Shown one piece after another: positions 1-6,754 of a stretch of 31,125 bases of DNA (its first letter is position 1; each line of letters starts with the position of its first letter). The position numbers were made by a program, and so were the translations under genes. Source of the stretch: an uncultured Flavobacteriales bacterium (GTDB lineage Bacteria > Bacteroidota > Bacteroidia > Flavobacteriales > Weeksellaceae); contig CALFIE010000051.1 of the NCBI GenBank assembly GCA_937876095.1, forward strand, positions 1 to 31,125, read 5' to 3'. The notes under the pieces are model-generated. The model was not told the DNA's origin and did no database searches. It saw only the letters and a list, made by a program, of their open reading frames with translations.

Positions 1-36
1 GCTGGTGGAAATCCTGATAAAGTGTTCAAAACTTAA
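1..36 (+). CDS. C-terminal tail of an unidentified upstream gene (partial)
   Basis: The first 36 bases form an open frame of 11 codons, ending in NPDKVFKT and a TAA stop, and a hairpin follows 10 bases later. This is what the end of a plus-strand gene looks like. The fragment is too short to assign to a family. It is offered only because the stop codon and the following hairpin fit together. Confidence 0.4.
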   Translation, partial: AGGNPDKVFKT

Positions 37-45
37 ACATAAAAA

Positions 46-69
46 ATGGTCGGATTTTCTTCCGACCAT
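46..69 (+). terminator. Hairpin after the partial upstream gene
   Basis: ATGGTCGGA and TCCGACCAT form a perfect 9-bp stem around the loop TTTTCT. It lies 10 bases after the stop of the truncated upstream frame. There is no T tract after it on the plus strand, while on the minus strand the preceding A run gives TTTTTT, so it would terminate better in that direction. Confidence 0.5.
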
Positions 70-245
70 GACTACCTCTTAGCCATCTTTTTAAAATTTT
101 TAGAAAAAAGAGCTCAAACACGCCGCTCAATCTGGGGCGCAGTTTGGCACACAGAATCAAGGGGTTTTCATAAAATTGACTTTCCATTTTCTTTTGGTCA
201 AAAAAATCGTATTTTTAGGCAAGAAATAAAATCTAAAAATTAGAA

Positions 246-1031
246 ATGTTTTTAACTGAATGTCCACGAGACGCCATGCAAGGTTGGGGAGAATTTATTC
301 CCACTCAAAAAAAAATTGATTACATTAATGCATTGATGGAAGTAGGCTTTGATGTACTTGATTGTGGAAGTTTCGTGTCGCCAAAAGCCATTCCTCAAAT
401 GGCAGATACTAAAGACGTAATCCCAGAAATTCAGAAAAAAAATAACACCAAAATTTCTGTCATCGTAGCCAATCTTTCTGGTGCAGATCGAGCTTTGAAA
501 CATCAAAATATTGATATTTTAGGGTTTCCTTTTTCTATTTCGGAGACATTTCAGTACAGAAATACCAATAAAAATCAGGAAGAAGCTTTCGATGAAGTAG
601 CAAAGATTTTAGAAATTTCTAAAGAGGAAGCGATACAAGAATTTTCCGAAATGAGTGAGATAAAAACTCAAATTGAAGATAAAGAAGAGGAAGAAAGGTT
701 ACATGAAGAGCGTAGAAAAATTATTGATATTTCTGTTTCGCATCAAACAACAGAAGAAAATTCTGGGGAACAATTAATGCATGGTGAAATTGCAAAAATT
801 GTAGAATCCGTTTTCGATCTAAGACCTTATGCAATTGAGCAAAACTTGAAGTTAAGAAATCCTATTTACCAGGAAACCGCTTCTTACGGACACATGGGAA
901 GAGATTCTTACGTTGCCAACAAAACCTTCAACAAGGGGAAATCAAACGAGCTTACCGTAGAAAATCTAGAATTTTTCACCTGGGAAAAACTTGACAAAGT
1001 AGCTGATGTGAAAAAAGCGTTTAATCTATAA
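246..1031 (+). CDS. Chimeric ORF: HMG-CoA lyase N-terminus joined to MetK C-terminus
   Basis: A single uninterrupted 261-codon frame holds parts of two unrelated enzymes. Residues 1-124 match the start of flavobacterial hydroxymethylglutaryl-CoA lyase: the TECPRDAMQG opening, CGSFVSPKAIPQM, and the ILGFPFSISETFQ strand, in the right order. Residues 179-261 match the end of S-adenosylmethionine synthetase: EIAKIVESVFDLRPYAIEQ, LKLRNPIYQETASYGHMGR and the closing FFTWEKLDKV. Residues 125-178 are Glu/Lys-rich, probably helical, and I cannot assign them. The lyase part lacks the C-terminal metal and catalytic elements (the GGCP loop). The MetK part lacks the N-terminal methionine- and ATP-binding domains. 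Neither activity is therefore expected. The ORF has its own start, taken at the conserved lyase start, and a strong terminator, so it is intact as an ORF. It may be a real gene fusion left by recombination, or an assembly join. Which of these it is cannot be told from the sequence. Confidence 0.8.
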   Translation: MFLTECPRDAMQGWGEFIPTQKKIDYINALMEVGFDVLDCGSFVSPKAIPQMADTKDVIPEIQKKNNTKISVIVANLSGADRALKHQNIDILGFPFSISETFQYRNTNKNQEEAFDEVAKILEISKEEAIQEFSEMSEIKTQIEDKEEEERLHEERRKIIDISVSHQTTEENSGEQLMHGEIAKIVESVFDLRPYAIEQNLKLRNPIYQETASYGHMGRDSYVANKTFNKGKSNELTVENLEFFTWEKLDKVADVKKAFNL

Positions 1032-1052
1032 TCGCAATCAATTATATCTAAT

Positions 1053-1089
1053 AAAAACCTCAAATATCCTAATAGAATTTGAGGTTTTT
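1053..1089 (+). terminator. Rho-independent terminator after the chimeric ORF
   Basis: A 13-bp perfect stem (AAAAACCTCAAAT with ATTTGAGGTTTTT) encloses an 11-base loop, 21 bases after the stop codon. It is flanked by A and T runs and could act in both directions. It presumably belongs to the gene that donated the MetK end. Confidence 0.8.
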
Positions 1090-1395
1090 AGTTTATCTTA
1101 AAAAAAATCAATAAGAAATATTTTGGCAAAACCTCGCTTTTTGCATATTTCTTTTTTTGCATTACCAGCAAAACTCAATACACCACACATACGATGTTGT
1201 TTTTCAAGATTTTGGTAAATAAATTGCATTTTTTTTGATTTTTTTTAATGAAAACTTAACTTTTTTTATATATTTGTATCCAATAATCACTAAAAAAGTA
1301 TCTATCGATTCAACTTTACTTTATTAATTCGCAGAAAACTCCTTTTTGGAAATGTTTCCAATCAGATATTTGTTTTTTTATTAAAGTAGAGATAT
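1090..1395 (+). promoter_or_regulatory. AT-rich 5' region of the sigma factor gene with promoter -7 box and palindrome
   Basis: These 306 bases hold no convincing gene. At 1269-1276 there is TATATTTG, a match to the Bacteroidota -7 element TAnnTTTG, but no TTTG lies at the right distance upstream, so the promoter call is weak. If used, it gives a leader of about 115 bases. Within that leader, 1346-1361 is a perfect inverted repeat, TTGGAAA-TG-TTTCCAA, about 35 bases before the start codon. That is a plausible operator or mRNA hairpin. Confidence 0.4.
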
Positions 1396-1986
1396 ATGAA
1401 AAACCTTACAGATAGTTCACTAATTTTAGCCTTCCAGAACGGTAACGAAAACGCGCTCGAGTTTTTAATCAAAAGACATCAGCAAGATCTTTTCACCTTC
1501 ATCTATTACAAATTACTAGATCATGATTTGGCAAATGATGTATTTCAGGACACTTTCATGAAAATCATTGTTTCTCTGAAAGAAGGTAAATATGTAGAAG
1601 ATGGCAAATTCATAGTTTGGGCAAAACGCATAGCTCATAATTTAATAATCGATTATTTTAGAGTGAAATCTAAACACCAAAAAGTGTCTGAAACCACCTA
1701 TGTTAACGATGAGTTTTCGATTTTTGACCTTATAAAAGAGCCAGAAGAAAATATAGAAGACCGACTTATCAGCAACCAGATTAATGATGATTTGCTCAAA
1801 ATGCTTGATTTTTTACCAGAAAACCAACAAGAAGTCATTAAATTACGTTTTTTTGATGGATTAAGTTTCAAAGAAATTGCAGATCAGACAAATACAAGTA
1901 TCAATACCACTCTTGGTAGAGTGCGATATGCGCTTATTAATTTAAGAAAAATAATGGAAGATCACCACATTATTTTAACTCGCTAA
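1396..1986 (+). CDS. RNA polymerase sigma factor, ECF/sigma-70 family
   Basis: This 196-residue protein directs RNA polymerase core to a set of promoters. Residues of about 10-80 form region 2: a conserved acidic DVFQDTFMKI helix, and the WAKRIAHNLIIDYFR segment that contacts the -10 region. Residues of about 130-187 form region 4 with the helix-turn-helix LSFKEIADQTNTSINTTLGR. Length and two-domain layout are typical of ECF factors. No anti-sigma factor gene lies beside it: only a 45-codon gene follows, 50 bases downstream. Sigma factors of this kind without a neighbouring anti-sigma are common in flavobacteria. The regulon cannot be told from the sequence. Confidence 0.9.
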   Translation: MKNLTDSSLILAFQNGNENALEFLIKRHQQDLFTFIYYKLLDHDLANDVFQDTFMKIIVSLKEGKYVEDGKFIVWAKRIAHNLIIDYFRVKSKHQKVSETTYVNDEFSIFDLIKEPEENIEDRLISNQINDDLLKMLDFLPENQQEVIKLRFFDGLSFKEIADQTNTSINTTLGRVRYALINLRKIMEDHHIILTR

Positions 1987-2036
1987 ACAATAATTTTTTT
2001 TCTGTGGCGTTCTACTACAAATATCAGAATACGCCT

Positions 2037-2174
2037 ATGAAAAAAAACGACTTTTTGAAAAAAACAACAACCTTGTTGCCGAGAAAATCAACCATCGATT
2101 TTTTGGTGAATTTCTCCAAGACTACTGCGATTATGAAAACTAAAAACGTCGCTTTTTTAGTTTCTAAAAATTAA
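2037..2174 (+). CDS. Small protein of 45 residues downstream of the sigma factor
   Basis: An ATG at 2037 opens a 45-codon frame ending at 2174. The product starts MKKNDFLKKTTTLLPRKSTI, continues with DFLVNFSKTTAIMK and ends FLVSKN. It is basic, with no signal peptide or membrane helix. The pattern of a Lys/Arg-rich start, a PRKSTIDFL-type turn and an NFSKT helix resembles a family of short conserved proteins that I recall beside sigma factor genes in flavobacteria, but I could not check this. It follows the sigma factor gene by 50 bases in the same direction and may be co-transcribed with it. Function unknown. Confidence 0.6.
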   Translation: MKKNDFLKKTTTLLPRKSTIDFLVNFSKTTAIMKTKNVAFLVSKN

Positions 2175-2190
2175 GTCAAAATATTTTGAT

Positions 2191-2198
2191 TACTTTTG
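2191..2198 (+). promoter_or_regulatory. -7 promoter box before the HAD phosphatase gene
   Basis: TACTTTTG matches TAnnTTTG. There is no clear -33 box at the usual distance. Initiation a few bases downstream would fall almost on the ATG at 2205, giving a very short leader or none. Confidence 0.4.
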
Positions 2199-2204
2199 TG
2201 CCTT

Positions 2205-2900
2205 ATGAAAATTCGGCACATTTTTTTTGACCTAGACAATACACTTTGGGATCACCGCAAAAACGCTTTGCTTACACTTCAACAACTTTTCGACCGAAAA
2301 GAAATTTCACAAAAATTCGACATTTTATTTGATGATTTCCATACGAAGTATGATGAAATTAATGAAGATTTATGGATCAAAATAAGAGACGGAATCATCA
2401 ACAAAGATTTCTTGCGAAAACACCGTTTTTACGATACTTTTCTGTATTTTGGTGTTGATGATGAACAACTTGCAGATTATTTTGAGAAACACTTTTTAGA
2501 TGAAATCATTGATTTTAATGAATTAATTCCTGGTACTTATGAAATTTTAGATTATTTGAAAGAACAAGGATATCATCTGCACGTAGTTTCCAACGGATTT
2601 TACGAAGTTACCAATAGAAAAGTAGAAAAATCTGGGCTCCAAAAATATTTTGAAACGGTGGTAAGTGCAGAAGAAGCAAAAGCAATGAAACCAGATCCCA
2701 AAATTTTTGAATTTGCACTACAATTGGCAAATGCACAAAAATCTGAATCGATTTTTATAGGGGATGACTGGATTGCCGATGTAAAAGGTGCACAAAATTT
2801 TGGAATGGAGGTGATTTTCTACGATGCTCTGCAAAAATTTCCCCAAGAAAATGGGCTGAAAATGGTTCAAAATCTTGAAGAAATTAAAGCGTTTTTGTAG
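2205..2900 (+). CDS. yjjG: YjjG-family HAD phosphatase (noncanonical nucleotidase)
   Basis: A 231-residue haloacid-dehalogenase-type phosphatase; YjjG enzymes dephosphorylate (d)UMP, dTMP and non-canonical pyrimidine nucleotides in the cytosol. Motif I is FFDLDNTLWDH, with nucleophile Asp9 and Asp11. Motif II is the SNG in HVVSNGF. Motif III is the lysine in MKPDPKIF. Motif IV is IGDDWIADVKGA. The helical cap sits between motifs I and II. The start at 2205 is preferred: the longer frame from a TTG at 2196 would begin inside the promoter box. A terminator follows directly. The family call is sound, but the substrate is inferred by analogy. Confidence 0.85.
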   Translation: MKIRHIFFDLDNTLWDHRKNALLTLQQLFDRKEISQKFDILFDDFHTKYDEINEDLWIKIRDGIINKDFLRKHRFYDTFLYFGVDDEQLADYFEKHFLDEIIDFNELIPGTYEILDYLKEQGYHLHVVSNGFYEVTNRKVEKSGLQKYFETVVSAEEAKAMKPDPKIFEFALQLANAQKSESIFIGDDWIADVKGAQNFGMEVIFYDALQKFPQENGLKMVQNLEEIKAFL

Positions 2901-2904
2901 ATAA

Positions 2905-2930
2905 AAACCTTTCAGATTTCTGAAAGGTTT
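2905..2930 (+). terminator. Terminator between yjjG and trpS
   Basis: AAACCTTTCAGA pairs with TCTGAAAGGTTT, a 12-bp stem with a minimal loop, immediately after the yjjG stop. It lies between convergent genes and may serve both strands. Confidence 0.75.
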
Positions 2931-2968
2931 AACTTACAATTGATAACTCAAAACTCATTGCTACAAAA

Positions 2969-3940
2969 TTACACGCCCAAACTCAATCTCGTTCTTTTCA
3001 GCGTTTCAGAAGCAATTTTGCGGGTTTTTTCAGCGCCTTTTTGTAGTTTTTCTTCCAATTCTGGGAGATTGTTCATATAATAATTAAACTTTTCTCTTTC
3101 GATTTTATATTTATCCAAAATTAAATTCAACAATTCGGTTTTTGCGTGTCCGTATCCGAAATTTCCTACCAAATATTTTGCACGAAGTTCTTCGGTTTGT
3201 TCGGGAGTTGCCACCAATTGATACAATGCAAAAACTTTGTCGGTTTCCGGATCTTTTGGTTCTTCCAGAGATTTAGAATCGGTTTCTATGCCCATAATTT
3301 GTTTTTTCAATTCTTTTTCGGGCAAGAAAACATTGATGATGTTTCCTCGGGATTTTGACATTTTTTGTCCATCTGTTCCCGGAACATATTTCGTATCTTT
3401 TTGCAATTCAGCTTGTGGAAGTACAAAAATTTCAGATTTCATTTGATGATTGAATCTCGCACCAACATCTCTTGCCATTTCCAGATGTTGCAACTGATCT
3501 TTACCAACCGGAACAATTTCTGCGTCGTACAACAAAATATCTGCTGCCATCAACATTGGATACGTGAAAAGTCCCGCATTTACATCTTCTAAACGGTCTG
3601 CTTTATCTTTGAAAGAATGCGCCAAAGTCAATCTTTGGTACGGGAAAAAACACGAAAAATACCACGATAATTCGCACACTTCGGGAATGTCTGATTGTCT
3701 GTAAAAGAACACTTTTTCAGTATCTAAACCACAAGCTAACCAAACTGCGGCTGTTTCGTAAGTGTTTTTTCTAAGTTCTTCCGCATTTTTAATTTGTGTA
3801 AGCGAATGCAGATTGGCGATAAACAAAAACGATTCGTTTTCGGGGTTTTTAGATAATTCTATGGCAGGAATAATTGCTCCCAAAAGATTTCCGAGGTGCG
3901 GTGTTCCTGTTGCTTGTATTCCGGTGAGAATTCTTGGCAT
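2969..3940 (-). CDS. trpS: Tryptophanyl-tRNA synthetase
   Basis: Class I aminoacyl-tRNA synthetase of 323 residues that charges tRNA-Trp. The HIGH-type signature is TPHLGNLLG (residues 13-21) and the KMSKS loop is QKMSKSRGN (192-200). TGIQATGTPHLGN and the DQLQHLEMARD segment are typical of bacterial TrpRS. The frame is open 11 codons further upstream (ATG at 3973), but that ATG sits directly beside the -7 promoter box and would be at or before the transcription start. The ATG at 3940 gives the family's usual start, MPRILTGIQ. It is transcribed separately from uvrB through its own consensus promoter. Confidence 0.95.
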   Translation of the reverse strand: MPRILTGIQATGTPHLGNLLGAIIPAIELSKNPENESFLFIANLHSLTQIKNAEELRKNTYETAAVWLACGLDTEKVFFYRQSDIPEVCELSWYFSCFFPYQRLTLAHSFKDKADRLEDVNAGLFTYPMLMAADILLYDAEIVPVGKDQLQHLEMARDVGARFNHQMKSEIFVLPQAELQKDTKYVPGTDGQKMSKSRGNIINVFLPEKELKKQIMGIETDSKSLEEPKDPETDKVFALYQLVATPEQTEELRAKYLVGNFGYGHAKTELLNLILDKYKIEREKFNYYMNNLPELEEKLQKGAEKTRKIASETLKRTRLSLGV

Positions 3941-3974
3941 TTTTCTATGATTGATAAATGGTTTTGTAATCATG

Positions 3975-4005
3975 CAAAAATAGGGAAATATACAACTTTG
4001 ACAAA
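3975..4005 (-). promoter_or_regulatory. Consensus Bacteroidota promoter of trpS
   Basis: On the minus strand TTTG (4005-4002) is followed by exactly 19 bases and then TATTTTTG (3982-3975). This is a full match to the TTTG-N19-TAnnTTTG promoter of Bacteroidota. Transcription would start near 3970, about 30 bases before the trpS ATG. Confidence 0.8.
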
Positions 4006-4037
4006 GATTTCTTTGCTTCGCAAAAATTTTGTCAAAG
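3996..4037 (-). terminator. Long imperfect hairpin between uvrB and trpS
   Basis: CTTTGACAAA pairs with TTTGTCAAAG, and an inner TTTGC/GCAAA pair extends the stem around a TTC loop. It lies 11 bases after the uvrB stop, so it could end that transcript, although there is no T run after it. One arm contains the -33 box of the trpS promoter. Confidence 0.5.
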
Positions 4038-4047
4038 TGCGAAAAAG

Positions 4048-6039
4048 CTAACTTTTGAGTGCGGCAATTTCGTCTCTGAATTTGGCTGCCAAAATAAAAT
4101 CGAGGTTTTTAGCAGCATTTTCCATGGCTTTTTGTTTTTCGGCAATCAGTTTTTCAAGATTGGCATCACCATAAACTGCTCTTTCTTCTGCCACTTTTTT
4201 GATGATTTCTTTCTGTGTATACGTTGCATCTGGGAAATCCTTGCTTCTACCAACCAAATGTTCAGATATTTTTTTGTTGAGCGGAGTCGGAACTTGGTGA
4301 TGTTCTACGTTGTATTTCGTCTGTTTTTCTCGTCTGTAGTTGGTTTCGTCTATACAAGCTTGCATAGATTTCGTTATTTTGTCGGCGTACAAAATGGCTT
4401 TTCCGTTTACATTTCTTGCAGCACGACCAACTGTCTGAATCAGTGATCTTCTGGAGCGTAACATCCCTTCTTTGTCGGCATCTAAAATTGCAACCAAAGA
4501 AACTTCTGGTAAATCCAAACCTTCTCTTAGGAGATTTACACCAACCAGCACATCGAAAATTCCGGTGCGCAAATCCTGCATAATTTGTATGCGTTCCAGC
4601 GTTTCTACATCTGAGTGAATGTATCGTGTTCTGATTCCAAATTTGGTAAAATATTTGGTGAGTTCTTCTGCCATTTTTTTGGTAAGGGTGGTTACCAAAA
4701 CACGCTCATCTTGTTCAGCACGAAGTTGTATTTCTTCAATCAAATCATCTATTTGGTTGATGGAAGGTCGCACTTCAATTTCGGGATCCAAAAGTCCGGT
4801 CGGACGAATAATTTGCTCGGTGAAAATTCCACCAGATTTTTCTAATTCGTAATCTGCAGGTGTTGCCGAAACATAAATTACCTGGTTTTGCATTTCCTCG
4901 AATTCCTGAAATTTCAGCGGTCTGTTGTCCATAGCTGCAGGTAATCTGAAACCATACTCTACCAAAGCTTCTTTTCTGCTACGATCACCACCATACATCG
5001 CATGAACTTGACCAATGGTAACGTGACTTTCATCTATCACCATCAAATAATCTTTCGGGAAATAATCCAGTAAACAAAACGGTCTAGAACCGGGCAATCT
5101 ACCATCTAAATATCTGGAATAATTCTCTATTCCAGAACAATAGCCGAGTTCTTTAATCATTTCTAAATCCAATTCGGTGCGCTCTTGCAATCTTTTGGCT
5201 TCGTAAGGTTTATCAATACTATTAAAAAAATCCACCTGTTTTACCAAATCGTCTTGTATATCGCGAATTGCAGCGTGCATAGTTTCTTTGGAGGTTACAA
5301 ATAAATTGGCAGGATAAATGTTAATCTCATCAAACTCAGAAGTTACATTTCCAGAAATGGGATCAAAACTTTGAATTTTCTCAATTTCATCTCCGAAAAA
5401 CTGAATTCTAATCGCAGTATCTGCATATGCTGGAAAAACATCTATTACATCTCCTTTTACCCGAAAATTACCACGAGTAAATTCATTAAAACTTCTTGAA
5501 TAGAGCGCATTTACCAATGAGTGCAGCAATTTGGTTCTGGAAATTTTTTGGTTTTTTTCAATGGAAATCATTGATTTATTGAATTCCGAAGGATTTCCAA
5601 TTCCGTAAATACACGAAACCGACGCTACAATCAACACATCTCTTCTGCCAGAAAGCAAACTTGCGGTTGCAGAAAGACGAAGTTTTTCTACCTCTTCATT
5701 GATGGAGAGGTCTTTCTCAATATACGTTCCGGTAGAAGCAATGTATGCTTCTGGTTGGTAATAATCATAATAACTTACAAAATATTCTACCGCATTTTCA
5801 GGGAAAAAATCTTTGAATTCCATAAAAAGTTGCGCAGCCAAAGTCTTATTATGCGCCAAAACCAAGGTCGGTTTTTGCACATTTTTCACAAGATTGGCAA
5901 TGGTAAAAGTTTTACCAGAACCTGTAACTCCGAGCAAAGTTTGGTATTTCTCGCCACTTTCGATTCCGGTAGTAAGTTTCTCTATTGCAGCAGGTTGATC
6001 TCCTGTTGGTGAAAATTCTGATTGTAAGGTGAATTTCAT
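4048..6039 (-). CDS. uvrB: UvrABC system protein B (excinuclease helicase subunit)
   Basis: DNA damage-recognition helicase of nucleotide excision repair, which works with UvrA and UvrC. From the chosen start it has 663 residues, normal for UvrB. Visible are Walker A GVTGSGKT (37-44), the YYDYYQPEAYI beta-hairpin region that clamps damaged DNA, the DESH helicase box, ILDADKEG, motif VI QTVGRAARN, and a C-terminal UVR domain (about 625-660) that binds UvrC. The start MKFTLQSEFSPTGDQPAAI fits the family; the frame continues seven codons upstream but those codons run into a -7 box. No other uvr gene is in the window, as usual. Confidence 0.96.
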   Translation of the reverse strand: MKFTLQSEFSPTGDQPAAIEKLTTGIESGEKYQTLLGVTGSGKTFTIANLVKNVQKPTLVLAHNKTLAAQLFMEFKDFFPENAVEYFVSYYDYYQPEAYIASTGTYIEKDLSINEEVEKLRLSATASLLSGRRDVLIVASVSCIYGIGNPSEFNKSMISIEKNQKISRTKLLHSLVNALYSRSFNEFTRGNFRVKGDVIDVFPAYADTAIRIQFFGDEIEKIQSFDPISGNVTSEFDEINIYPANLFVTSKETMHAAIRDIQDDLVKQVDFFNSIDKPYEAKRLQERTELDLEMIKELGYCSGIENYSRYLDGRLPGSRPFCLLDYFPKDYLMVIDESHVTIGQVHAMYGGDRSRKEALVEYGFRLPAAMDNRPLKFQEFEEMQNQVIYVSATPADYELEKSGGIFTEQIIRPTGLLDPEIEVRPSINQIDDLIEEIQLRAEQDERVLVTTLTKKMAEELTKYFTKFGIRTRYIHSDVETLERIQIMQDLRTGIFDVLVGVNLLREGLDLPEVSLVAILDADKEGMLRSRRSLIQTVGRAARNVNGKAILYADKITKSMQACIDETNYRREKQTKYNVEHHQVPTPLNKKISEHLVGRSKDFPDATYTQKEIIKKVAEERAVYGDANLEKLIAEKQKAMENAAKNLDFILAAKFRDEIAALKS

Positions 6040-6043
6040 AGTA

Positions 6044-6051
6044 CAAAAATA
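6044..6051 (-). promoter_or_regulatory. -7 promoter box of uvrB
   Basis: TATTTTTG on the minus strand matches TAnnTTTG, but there is no TTTG 19 bases upstream. It lies only four bases from the ATG at 6039, so the mRNA would be leaderless or nearly so. Confidence 0.35.
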
Positions 6052-6153
6052 CAAAAACAAACGGGAGAAATTAGGTAGAAATTCATTAGTTAAAAAATAA
6101 AAAGCATCAATAATAGTAAAACATTCAGCTACGAAACATTTTTAAAAAATAAC

Positions 6154-6161
6154 TATCTTTG
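6154..6161 (+). promoter_or_regulatory. -7 promoter box of the barrel protein gene
   Basis: TATCTTTG matches TAnnTTTG and leaves a leader of about 28 bases before the ATG at 6195. No -33 box is clear. It rules out the upstream TTG at 6159 as the start, since that lies inside the box. Confidence 0.45.
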
Positions 6162-6194
6162 CAACACAAAAAATCTACAAAAAACCAATTTATT

Positions 6195-6695
6195 ATGAAA
6201 AAAATAATTACCGGAGTTTTACTAATGACTATTGGTCTAATTTCGGCTCAATCAAATGCTTTCAAAGGAAAAGGCGATACCAAATTTCAGGTAGGTGCAA
6301 ATTTCCAAAGTGGTGGAACAGGGATTTCTGCATCCCTAGATTATGGGTTGGGTGAAACTTTCTCAATAGGAGCACAAGCTGGTTATTTACTTGGCGCAAA
6401 AGAAATTGTTCTTTTGGGAAAACCAAGTTTTACCGATCGGTTTGATATAAAAGCCCGTTTCAATGCCAATCTTGGTAGCGTTTTGAAATTGCCAGAAAAT
6501 GTAGATGTTTATCCTGGTCTGAACTTAGGATTAAAGAATTTTGGGGGACATCTTGGTGCACGATATTTTTTTGACAAAGGTTTCGGATTATTTTCTGAAA
6601 TCAATTTCCCGATTGCAAAATATGGGGTAAAATCTGATTATCCATACCTCAACAATCAGTTTGCATTCCTTTTTGGCGTTTCGTTTGATTTATAA
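6195..6695 (+). CDS. Small outer-membrane beta-barrel protein (copy 1)
   Basis: A 166-residue secreted protein. Residues 1-19 are a signal peptide (MKKIITGVLLMTIGLISAQ, cleavage after the SAQ). The mature part starts AFKGKGDTKFQVGANFQSGG and alternates short hydrophobic and polar strands (GISASLDYGLGETFSIGAQAGY; GLKNFGGHLGARYFF), ending in an aromatic strand FAFLFGVSFDL, as an outer-membrane barrel does. It is a clear paralogue of the protein at 16374-16814: both share FKGKGD/WKGQGD, GTGI, DYG, VYPGL/IYPGL and HLGARYFF/HLGVRYFF. I recall such proteins as DUF6646 in flavobacteria but did not check. Function unknown. Confidence 0.75.
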   Translation: MKKIITGVLLMTIGLISAQSNAFKGKGDTKFQVGANFQSGGTGISASLDYGLGETFSIGAQAGYLLGAKEIVLLGKPSFTDRFDIKARFNANLGSVLKLPENVDVYPGLNLGLKNFGGHLGARYFFDKGFGLFSEINFPIAKYGVKSDYPYLNNQFAFLFGVSFDL

Positions 6696-6716
6696 AATAT
6701 TTCAAAAATTTATATT

Positions 6717-6749
6717 AAAAAACTCCGAGCAAAAACTCGGAGTTTTTTT
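6717..6749 (+). terminator. Bidirectional terminator
   Basis: ACTCCGAG pairs with CTCGGAGT, extended by an A run on the left and a T run of seven on the right. It sits between the convergent barrel-protein and tryptophanase genes and can serve both. Confidence 0.85.
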
Positions 6750-6754
6750 ATTAC

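Noticed and set aside
46..243. 65-codon plus-strand ORF before the chimera
   Set aside because: Its start lies inside the hairpin at 46-69, it has no recognisable family, and its composition is that of an AT-rich intergenic region.
3941..3973. Longer N-terminus for trpS
   Set aside because: The upstream ATG lies next to the -7 box, at or before the transcription start, and the extra residues are not part of the family.
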